Assembly: GCA_030841105.1 (NCBI GenBank) | Contig: JAVEDE010000095.1 | Coordinates: forward strand, 62,001-126,000 | Origin: Pyrinomonadaceae bacterium | Lineage (GTDB): Bacteria > Acidobacteriota > Blastocatellia > Pyrinomonadales > Pyrinomonadaceae | Direction: 5' to 3' | Length of the DNA: 64,000 nt | In this document: positions 1 through 6,958 of the stretch, one piece after another | How the letters are laid out: every line of letters begins with the position of its first letter | Numbering within the stretch: the stretch's first letter is position 1 | Notes under the pieces: model-generated | Databases searched by the model: none | Told to the model about the DNA's origin: nothing | What the model saw: only the letters and a program-made list of their open reading frames with translations | Made by a program: the position numbers and the translations under genes

Positions 1-1301
1 TCTAATGATTTTAATTCTCGTTCGCGACCGAATAAAGCAGGATCAGTGACCGGCAAGCGGGTAGTTGATACATGGCTGGGGGATAAGTGGCGAGGGGCGG
101 TATCCCAATCTGCCCTCGGAAATACTTTTACGACTACATATCCTTCTCGTTCTGTCACCTCTGGGATGGGGGCACCAACTTCCTTACAATCGTCTACTGA
201 GGCTGGAATCCCCTGTCCCCGACCTTCAAATAATTTAATGTTAAAGATCGCCTGCGCTAATGTTGGATTGCGTAGTTTAGATTCACTGATAAGATCTTTC
301 AGAAGATATTCAGACTTATTGCTAAGATGTTTGCCATACCATGTTCCGGGGCTCCCTACCTCAATGCGATCCTTAAACAATCGCACCTGAACCGCCTGGC
401 TTTCAATAGTGTAATCTCTATGGCATAAGGCATTAGCTATTGTCTCTCGCACACACTCCATTGGGTACTGATAGGTAGTCTGTAAATCCGGACGTTCGGG
501 GACCCGATCTTCCCTGCTGTCAATATTCGTTAAGATGAAATTATATGCATCTGCGATTTGCTGTTGGATAGGCCCTTCAAAATCTGTGTTCTTTTTTGCG
601 TTTTTCCCAGAGATTTCCGAGCCATCGTAGCTTGAGCACTTTGTTATCGCCATCGGAGAGTATCTGCTTGGCTGCTCGGTAAATAGAAGTACCCCGGTCA
701 ATGTTAATCTACCCCCGACTAGAAGGTGCATTCTTTCTAGGAAGGAATCGTGCGAAAAAAATTTAGAGTATTTCTGACGAACCTCCTCACGTAAACGCTC
801 CCTATAGGCGGCAACCGCCTGCTTACTGTATTGGGTTTCAGGAGTTAATTTGTCGAGGTAACAGGCTGGTTTTAAAACCTCTTCAGGAGTTGACTGTGGG
901 GTGCTATCTTCAAGAGGGTAGTGCTTTCGGAGTGATTCGATAAGTTGCTCAATACCTCTACGTAAGTTTGTCCCACTACAGTCGACCAACTTAATATCAC
1001 CAATAACTATGTTATCTACCGCAGCCTCTGCTTGTAGCTTGACAGGAAAAATTTGAGCACCTGATGCTTGAGCGGCTATCACTACACGTCTTGCCCAGTT
1101 AGTTCCGACCGCCTTAATCGTGCCACAAACTACAACGGGAAAATGCTGATCAATATACTTCTCGAACTCTTGAGTATAAGATTCGCCGACTAATACCGTG
1201 CCACGATGTACTACCTCATAGCCTGCACTCCCGAGTGCTTCCCCTAGTATTTTGGCTATATCTTCTTCATCTTCGGCATGGGCGAGGATGAGCTTCTTCA
1301 T
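1..1301 (-). CDS. TIR-like / Schlafen-RecG-type GHKL ATPase protein, C-terminus beyond window
   Basis: The minus-strand reading frame is open from ATG at 1301 to base 1, so 433 residues are visible and the protein continues. Residues 1-140 begin MKKLILAHAEDEED and look like a short TIR/SEFIR-type fold. Residues about 150-270 contain LTLTGVLLF, typical of the AlbA_2/Schlafen-like region that precedes a RecG-C/HATPase_c_4 domain. That ATPase domain follows, with an N-box (RETIANALCHRDY, about residues 280-295) and a G-box region (EVGSPGTW). The last visible residues, FGRERELKSL, resemble the start of an AAA/NB-ARC module. It lies 10 bp downstream of the TIR gene, so the two are probably one transcript. 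A role as a sensor in an antiphage or cell-death system is inferred; no enzymatic activity is shown. Confidence 0.75.
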   Translation of the reverse strand, partial: MKKLILAHAEDEEDIAKILGEALGSAGYEVVHRGTVLVGESYTQEFEKYIDQHFPVVVCGTIKAVGTNWARRVVIAAQASGAQIFPVKLQAEAAVDNIVIGDIKLVDCSGTNLRRGIEQLIESLRKHYPLEDSTPQSTPEEVLKPACYLDKLTPETQYSKQAVAAYRERLREEVRQKYSKFFSHDSFLERMHLLVGGRLTLTGVLLFTEQPSRYSPMAITKCSSYDGSEISGKNAKKNTDFEGPIQQQIADAYNFILTNIDSREDRVPERPDLQTTYQYPMECVRETIANALCHRDYTIESQAVQVRLFKDRIEVGSPGTWYGKHLSNKSEYLLKDLISESKLRNPTLAQAIFNIKLFEGRGQGIPASVDDCKEVGAPIPEVTEREGYVVVKVFPRADWDTAPRHLSPSHVSTTRLPVTDPALFGRERELKSL

Positions 1302-1311
1302 GGTCATTTAC

Positions 1312-1698
1312 CTATCGAATAGCTTTTAAAAGACTTGCCAATCCTTCAGACCAATCTTTAACCAAATCCGCATACTTTATATCAGCCAATATAGCTGGCA
1401 GTTCGCCCCCTGTTAGCCGCACGGGTAAGAGTTTTACTGATTGGTCATTTAACTGACGAGCTAAAGTGGACATACATTCCCGATTAATCCAGGCACTATC
1501 TATACCTTCACGTGATAGACATAGCACGACATATTTCGCATCTTTTAATCCTTCATGAATCTGCCCAACCAGGCTATCTCCCACTTCAATCTTCCAAGCA
1601 TCCAGCCATACAACATGTCCTACATCTCGAATCGCTTCTGCCAAGCGGGTAGCTTCTTGCGTATCAACTCCACGATGACTAATGAACACGTTAGCCAT
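1312..1698 (-). CDS. Bacterial TIR-domain protein (TIR_2 type)
   Basis: This 128-residue protein is a single TIR domain. The N-terminal strand NVFISHRGVD, the box DAWKIEVGDSL and the segment SAWINRECMSTLA (with the Trp-x3-Glu placement expected for the catalytic glutamate of NADase TIRs) are all present. Bacterial TIRs of this kind cleave NAD+ or make cyclic-ADPR signals. A good ribosome binding site (GAGGAGG) sits just upstream of the ATG. It is followed 10 bp later by the TIR-like/ATPase gene and is divergent from the small membrane protein and caspase gene. A Thoeris-ThsB-like role is an inference from that context. Confidence 0.85.
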   Translation of the reverse strand: MANVFISHRGVDTQEATRLAEAIRDVGHVVWLDAWKIEVGDSLVGQIHEGLKDAKYVVLCLSREGIDSAWINRECMSTLARQLNDQSVKLLPVRLTGGELPAILADIKYADLVKDWSEGLASLLKAIR

Positions 1699-2042
1699 GA
1701 TGTCCTCCTCAAATAGAGATATTGCAGAAGTTCATATTGCAACAGACCAGAATTGATGTTCTGCGGTAATGTTGCCACGCATTGTCGACACGTAGGATTT
1801 CATGCTCTAGCCACAGATTGTGCGTTTTTTGTTCGCGTGCCGAAACCACTTTCATCTCAGGTATTGTACAGAGGATGTGAGATATAATGCCGATTATCGG
1901 CCTCGGCCCGATTGTAGCATTGACTTTTCGCCTTACCCAGAAATATCTTCACTAAGTATCACCGTCCTAAGGTCTGGCCGACAGCGATAGATTCTGCATC
2001 CGAGCTGTATTCCGACATCTCACATTAACAGGAAGATACAGT
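1699..2042. other. Divergent intergenic region of the TIR/caspase locus
   Basis: No coding region is supported here. The stretch separates the leftward TIR gene from the rightward membrane-protein gene and must hold both promoters. A perfect -10-like TATAAT lies at 1883-1888 on the plus strand, directly followed by a 13-bp palindrome at 1889-1901. Confidence 0.6.
1883..1901 (+). promoter_or_regulatory. -10 box abutting a perfect palindrome
   Basis: TATAAT at 1883-1888 is followed without a gap by GCCGATTATCGGC (6-bp arms, 1-bp centre) at 1889-1901. The palindrome would cover the transcription start, a common operator position. No clear -35 box is visible at 16-18 bp. The target would be the membrane-protein/caspase genes. 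Confidence 0.35.
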
Positions 2043-2399
2043 ATGAAGACTATAATAAAATATTTCGATCTTGCTTCCGATCTGCGCTCTAAGAGACGGG
2101 AAGTTAAAGGAGCGATAACTAAAACTTTCCACTGGCTACCGCAATATGTAGCTCTTGTGGCGGGTGTGTTAATTCAACCCTTCTTCAATGCATATCAGCA
2201 GACAGGTCAATGGAATTTCACAGGTTTTACCGGAAGGGTTTTATTTGCTGTGATTGTTGGGCTCGCCATATTCCCTGCCGTCTACAAAAGGGCTTTTGAT
2301 CTGGAGAAGCCATTGTTCGTTCAGCTTTGCGCGATATTCGCTGCTGGCATGGGTTGGGAATCACTACTAAGAACTGCGCTCAAAGCAGCCAATGTCTAA
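2043..2399 (+). CDS. Small membrane protein, about three transmembrane helices
   Basis: This 118-residue protein has an amphipathic, charged N-terminus (about 35 residues) followed by three hydrophobic stretches around residues 33-47, 63-80 and 90-104. An AGGAAG ribosome binding site lies 8 bp before the ATG. I do not recognise the family. It sits between the TIR pair and the caspase-HSP90 gene, 124 bp before the latter, so it may be a pore-forming or anchoring partner of that system; this is guesswork from position and size. Confidence 0.65.
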   Translation: MKTIIKYFDLASDLRSKRREVKGAITKTFHWLPQYVALVAGVLIQPFFNAYQQTGQWNFTGFTGRVLFAVIVGLAIFPAVYKRAFDLEKPLFVQLCAIFAAGMGWESLLRTALKAANV

Positions 2400-2421
2400 C
2401 CAGAGTGCGGGTTACACAGTA

Positions 2422-2441
2422 AATCCATAATCATATGGATT
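2422..2441. repeat. Small inverted repeat in the leader of the caspase gene
   Basis: AATCCAT and ATGGATT form 7-bp arms around a 6-base loop, 83 bp before the caspase-HSP90 start codon. It could be an operator or weak hairpin; there is no T-tract. Confidence 0.3.
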
Positions 2442-2523
2442 CCATTTGACGACTACCTAAAGAAACCCTTTCAAAACGTCAGTCACGTAGGTTCGATCTG
2501 AACCGGAGAACACTGGAGACATC

Positions 2524-5500
2524 ATGAGCGTGAGGAGAGCCTTATTAATAGGAGTACCTGAAAATAAGAGAGACCCCAATCTTGATCTCCCAGTCGTATA
2601 TAACGACCTGTCGTTACTCCAAGACTCACTTGTGGGGTGCGGTTATACTGTGAGGACATATGGCATAGCCGACCCATCAGAGGTTTCCTCAAACCTGATC
2701 GGATATGCCATCACTGATGCTTGCGTTGAGGCACCTGAAGACAGCACCTTATTGATCTACTTTTCAGGCCATGGAATTCACTATAACGGGAAAGATTTAC
2801 TTATTCCTTGGGATGGTGATTATAAAGATCCAAGTCAAATTGAAAGAAATCTAATCAGCACAGATATTTCAACTTTTGTTGATCGCTCTCGTGCGAGGCT
2901 CGTGGTTTTCTTTATCGATGCTTGTCGGGCAGGGCTACGGTGGGAGTTCAAATCGCATAGTTTAAAGGAGTGGGGTCATGGAGAGATTAATCATGCAGAC
3001 CGGCGCTGCCTTATACATGTATACAGTTGTGGGCCGGGTGAATTTAGTCAGTATACGAGCGGAGAACCTGGCTTCAGCCTTTTTTCTAAAGCACTTGCTA
3101 CTGTTTTAGCTCCTACATACCCCGCAGAATCAGTAGGTGAGGTTGTGCGTGCGGCACAAAAAGAGCTGGACAAGTTGATTATAGATTATGGAAAGAGTAA
3201 GCAAAACATACGTCTCGCTGGTGAACAAGAACTTGGCTCGGAATTTTTATCACTCAAAATATCTGATAAAAAACGTGTAGAAGTCGATCGCGGCAGCATT
3301 AAAGCTCAATGGCAGGAATCTGCGACCGAGTCACGTCTCTGGCACTTCACGAATACACTAGAACATCCCTCCAGGCAGTCACTCGTCGAGAATAGCAGGC
3401 AAATTGTTATTGCTTGCGAACGAGAATGGACAACAGCCGCCTCGGCAATTAACCGGGACCCGTGGCGCGACTATAACTACCCATTACGGGTTATCTCGTG
3501 TTTAGAGATGCTAACAAGCTCTTTGCCAGAGCTCAATTTATCACTGGCCGAAGTTAGCATATTAGTAACCGCCCCCTTTATTCGTGAGGCAATATATTCC
3601 TGCTCTGTCATAGATATGTCGAAGGCGCGCCCCCTAGATTTATCAACGCAAAGTAGTAGTCTCGCAGTAAGTTCTCGCCATAGGCTGGAGCTGACACATG
3701 CAGCCTTTCCTCAACTTATCAGAAAGGCCAATCGAGTTAAGGGCGAAACAACCGGTGACGCTATTGCTTTATGGCTGATGCATCGAAGTATCACGCGCGA
3801 CCCAGATACATGGCAGGTAAGGCCGGACGGGCACATATCAACGCTATTGTTTGACGCTTTGAATGCGCTTCAGGATGGGACCGAAGGTCTTACCATTTCA
3901 CAACGGCAATTAATTGAATTCGCTCAGTGTATTAACTGTGACCCGTCACGTATTGAAAGGCCAGATAGAACGTACTTCTTACGAGAGCGGCTCCTTGTTG
4001 GGGAGGGCAAACGTGAACAGCATATAAGGGAGCAACTTCTCGGGTATCTACTTTGCATAGCTGGTTGGATGGCTTTAGACATACGTGCTATGTCAGATTT
4101 ACTTCCCGACCATTTAGGTATCGCAGATCCTGTCAAACCAGCAAACTTACTTTATGCACTTGAATCCGCAACTTGGAGGGCGATAGGCAATAGCCGATCC
4201 GTGCATGTTCAATGCCAACATCCAGCCATCGACTATTCTATCCGTGAATTAGTCACGCGAGCCAATGACGTACTCATTGCCATACACCGACGGGCCGCAG
4301 AGAACGGAATGTACCTAGAAAGCCTTAGCGGCTTGCCTAGCCGCCTCGGCACTGAGCTTATAAGTCCTACGACGTTAAACGGAAAAGCTGCCTATGAGAC
4401 ACCCCATTTGAACTTTCAATTGGCACATGACGAGGTACGAGAACTGTTAATGGGGGAGCAACTCTACGACGAACCCGAATTAGCAATTCGCGAGTTGTAC
4501 CAGAATGCGCTTGATGCTTGCCGTTATCGTGATGCTCGCCTTCAGTACTTGGCTCGCACCGGCAAACTCGATCAGAATCACCACTGGCAAGGGAGCATCG
4601 AATTTGAGCAAGGCAAGGACAGACGTAGGGGTCGTCGTTATATTGAATGCAGGGATAACGGCATCGGTATGAGCCGACGGGAGATCGAAAGTTGTTTTGC
4701 CAAAGCGGGGAAACGCTTCTGTGATTTACCGGAATTTATCGAAGAGCAAAGCGAATGGCTAAGATGCGATCCCCCTATCCGTATATTCCCGAACAGCCAA
4801 TTCGGTGTAGGCGTGTTCAGTTACTTCATGCTAGCGGATGAACTTGAAATCGAGACCTGTAGAATGGACCGCAAAGGGCGCTCCGGCACTCGGCTGCTTA
4901 TCACCATTCCCGGCAGCGGTAGTTTATTCCGCATACAAGAACTTGGCCCTGGCAATGATACAGGTACAAGAGTCAGGCTTTACTTGCGAGAGTCGGAGAA
5001 GACAAAGGATGTCTCGTGCGTCGAGGTGTTGACTTCATTACTTTGGGTTGCTGAATTTCGCACACATGCTAAACACGGACGGCACAGGGCGACATGGACG
5101 CCCGGTGTTTTAAGGCGCTCTTCTGACCCTTATGACACATTTGCCAAGGACCCCGAATTACCAATTTGGTGGAGTGGTGGAGGTGGAGAACTTCTCGCTG
5201 ATGGTATAAGGCTTTTCGTTAACGCACAAAGTGGCGATGCCACAGGAGATCTTGCCAAACTGCTGTCCATCGGGCTTGTTGTGAATTTGACCGGCGAGTA
5301 TAAGCCCAGCTTAACCGTTGATCGCCGTAAAGCCCGCTCTTGGAATTCCGCTTGGGTTTTAGAGAGCGCACGACAGAGCATCAGATGCATATATGACTGG
5401 GAAGACCTCAGTTATATGTGGCTATGGTCTTTGCTTAGCGTTTTCCCTGAGTATGAGGAATCAATTAACCGGGAACTTACCTTGAGGGATCGAGTCATCC

Positions 5501-6201
5501 CTGTGCAAGGTATTGGTCAACGCGGAACAAATCCACTACATTTCGCCAGATATAGTTATGACGATAAAAGAGAGAATGAATTCTGCGGCCAAAAGTGCCC
5601 TGGCCTGAAGATTTTTCTTAGCGATGCCAAGGCGCTGGATTTTAAAGAAATTGGTCTATCTAATGTTCGAGTTTCCGATGTGAAGGTTCTCTTGCAAGAC
5701 GCACGGTTATGGCGACTCGTATGGGAAGCGTGGAATTGGGATTTAATAGAAAAGAAGGATGACAATTTCACTTTCAACTATAGAGATCATGAGATGTTGG
5801 AATTTTCATACCCTGATCCGCACCTTTCAGAAGATAAAGCGCTTGTAAGAAAACTTGAGTTCATACTGAGATTTTCAAAATGGAATAAGAAACTAAATAA
5901 CTTGGGAGCAATTCGCCTTGAAGTATGGCAGCGCGCAGGGCTATTGCTCCCTGACTGGCTGGCCACTGTAATACAAGAATTTAAGGCAAATGGATTAAAG
6001 GAACATTATGCTGTAGGTTTCATACCAAAGAGCGGTCTGTCGTGGAAACGTTTAAGAAGGAAAGTCGCAATTCGGTTGCTTAGACTTAAGAAAAATTCAG
6101 GAGAAGAACTACTTAAGAGTCTAGGCGCCATCGTTCTATTAGCTATTCTCTACCTTGTGATAATCGGTGCCATTGCATTAACTAAATATGTACTTAGATA
6201 A
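2524..6201 (+). CDS. Caspase-like peptidase fused to HSP90-type ATPase with C-terminal membrane anchor
   Basis: The 1,225-residue protein starts with a clan CD caspase-like domain (residues 1-250) with catalytic His83 in FSGHG and Cys134 in IDACRAG. A helical middle region (about 370-630) follows. A GHKL/HSP90-type ATPase domain comes next, with N-box RELYQNALDACRYRD (about 655-670), G1 box ECRDNGIGMS (about 710) and G2-like box FPNSQFGVGVFSYF (about 757). The last 30 residues contain one hydrophobic helix (1196-1222). Similar caspase-HSP90 multidomain proteins are known in actinobacterial and cyanobacterial conflict systems, where the ATPase is thought to gate the protease. A GGAG ribosome binding site precedes the ATG. 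Opposite-strand TIR genes nearby suggest a TIR-signalled protease, which is an inference. Confidence 0.85.
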   Translation: MSVRRALLIGVPENKRDPNLDLPVVYNDLSLLQDSLVGCGYTVRTYGIADPSEVSSNLIGYAITDACVEAPEDSTLLIYFSGHGIHYNGKDLLIPWDGDYKDPSQIERNLISTDISTFVDRSRARLVVFFIDACRAGLRWEFKSHSLKEWGHGEINHADRRCLIHVYSCGPGEFSQYTSGEPGFSLFSKALATVLAPTYPAESVGEVVRAAQKELDKLIIDYGKSKQNIRLAGEQELGSEFLSLKISDKKRVEVDRGSIKAQWQESATESRLWHFTNTLEHPSRQSLVENSRQIVIACEREWTTAASAINRDPWRDYNYPLRVISCLEMLTSSLPELNLSLAEVSILVTAPFIREAIYSCSVIDMSKARPLDLSTQSSSLAVSSRHRLELTHAAFPQLIRKANRVKGETTGDAIALWLMHRSITRDPDTWQVRPDGHISTLLFDALNALQDGTEGLTISQRQLIEFAQCINCDPSRIERPDRTYFLRERLLVGEGKREQHIREQLLGYLLCIAGWMALDIRAMSDLLPDHLGIADPVKPANLLYALESATWRAIGNSRSVHVQCQHPAIDYSIRELVTRANDVLIAIHRRAAENGMYLESLSGLPSRLGTELISPTTLNGKAAYETPHLNFQLAHDEVRELLMGEQLYDEPELAIRELYQNALDACRYRDARLQYLARTGKLDQNHHWQGSIEFEQGKDRRRGRRYIECRDNGIGMSRREIESCFAKAGKRFCDLPEFIEEQSEWLRCDPPIRIFPNSQFGVGVFSYFMLADELEIETCRMDRKGRSGTRLLITIPGSGSLFRIQELGPGNDTGTRVRLYLRESEKTKDVSCVEVLTSLLWVAEFRTHAKHGRHRATWTPGVLRRSSDPYDTFAKDPELPIWWSGGGGELLADGIRLFVNAQSGDATGDLAKLLSIGLVVNLTGEYKPSLTVDRRKARSWNSAWVLESARQSIRCIYDWEDLSYMWLWSLLSVFPEYEESINRELTLRDRVIPVQGIGQRGTNPLHFARYSYDDKRENEFCGQKCPGLKIFLSDAKALDFKEIGLSNVRVSDVKVLLQDARLWRLVWEAWNWDLIEKKDDNFTFNYRDHEMLEFSYPDPHLSEDKALVRKLEFILRFSKWNKKLNNLGAIRLEVWQRAGLLLPDWLATVIQEFKANGLKEHYAVGFIPKSGLSWKRLRRKVAIRLLRLKKNSGEELLKSLGAIVLLAILYLVIIGAIALTKYVLR

Positions 6202-6312
6202 ATCTATGAGTTCAGATCGACCCCTAATGATATCCATGTAAATTTTATTCTAACCGCAAAGCTAGCAGTATCTGATGTTCAAGAGCAGCATAAGCGTCTC
6301 ACTCTAACTAGG

Positions 6313-6407
6313 AGCTATCTCATAAATACCTAGTGACGTTTTCGAGTGGCAGATTTACCGTGGAATTTTCAACCCAATGCACCATCTCGGGTATTTATGA
6401 GATTGCT
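6313..6407. repeat. Inverted-repeat pair bounding about 95 bp (MITE-like remnant)
   Basis: AGCTATCTCATAAATACC at 6313-6330 is matched in inverted orientation at 6390-6407 with 17 of 18 positions identical. The 59 bp between encode nothing. Size and structure fit a miniature inverted-repeat element or the collapsed ends of an insertion sequence; no flanking target duplication was identified. Confidence 0.55.
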
Positions 6408-6462
6408 TCTATTAAAGGATCTGCTTATGTAGTTTGGTTACACCGCTGTAATTGAAGATCAA

Positions 6463-6690
6463 GGGGAGATCTTTATTGTTTGCCGAGTTCTCTTTCTCAT
6501 CAGCGGATTTAACTTTAGGGAAGAACTTTATTTCCACATCAGTGACTTTGGACAGTCAAAAATAAAGGACTTACAACCAATTCAGGGAAGGACTTTATTG
6601 TTTGCGAACACCACGTTGTCCCTAGAAAATTAAGTTGTACACTGGCGAAATTAAGTTCTTCCCTGACGAAATTAAGTTCTTCCGCAGGCT
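6463..6690. repeat. Cluster of transposon-end-like repeats (Tn7/Tn5053-type layout)
   Basis: Rightward copies of a GGGAAGRACTTTATT-type unit occur near 6463, 6518 and 6585. Leftward copies of GAAATTAAGTTCTTCC occur near 6647 and 6669. One of these follows TGTACACTGGCGAAATTA at 6637, which resembles the TGTACA-TGAC-AAATTA termini of TnsB-type (Tn7-like and type V-K CAST) transposons. A related copy, AATAAAGTTGTAAACCGG, lies near 6815. No transposase is present in the window. The similarity is from memory of known ends, not a database match. Confidence 0.45.
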
Positions 6691-6825
6691 TCTGAAAATG
6701 CTGGCTCTAGTAGCGATCATGTGCAAGCCTCTTTTCGCACAAATCGGCAAGTTCACAGAAGCTGATCCACCCCTTAGAGGGTTTGATGGGTTGGAGTAGA
6801 TTTCTCAATTCGGGAATAAAGTTGT

Positions 6826-6871
6826 AAACCGGTAGGGGCTTGAGTAATGGTACTCAGGCCCCTACCGGTTT
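6826..6871. repeat. 46-bp near-perfect palindrome upstream of nuclease gene
   Basis: Two arms of about 21 bp, beginning AAACCGGTAGGGGC on the left and ending in its complement on the right, pair with a single mismatch around a 3-4 base loop (ATGG). It lies 88 bp upstream of the nuclease start codon. It could act as a transcription attenuator, operator, or recombination/replication hairpin. There is no following T-run, so a simple terminator is less likely. Confidence 0.6.
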
Positions 6872-6958
6872 AGCGAATGTTATACTGCCTGCGCGCACAT
6901 GCTGGAACGCTTGGAATACTATTTGTAGGTTGATTTACCTTCAAAGGGACCCTCATGA

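Larger units (their letters stand above)
6202..6958. other. Repeat-rich spacer without convincing genes
   Basis: This 757-bp stretch between the caspase gene and the nuclease gene has no supportable ORF. It contains a short-element-like inverted repeat (6313-6407), a cluster of transposon-end-like repeats (6463-6690) and a large near-perfect palindrome (6826-6871). It probably marks a junction between two independently acquired modules. Confidence 0.7.

Noticed and set aside
46-390. 114-codon plus-strand open frame at the left edge
   Set aside because: Lies opposite the GHKL-ATPase part of the truncated minus-strand gene and has no motifs.
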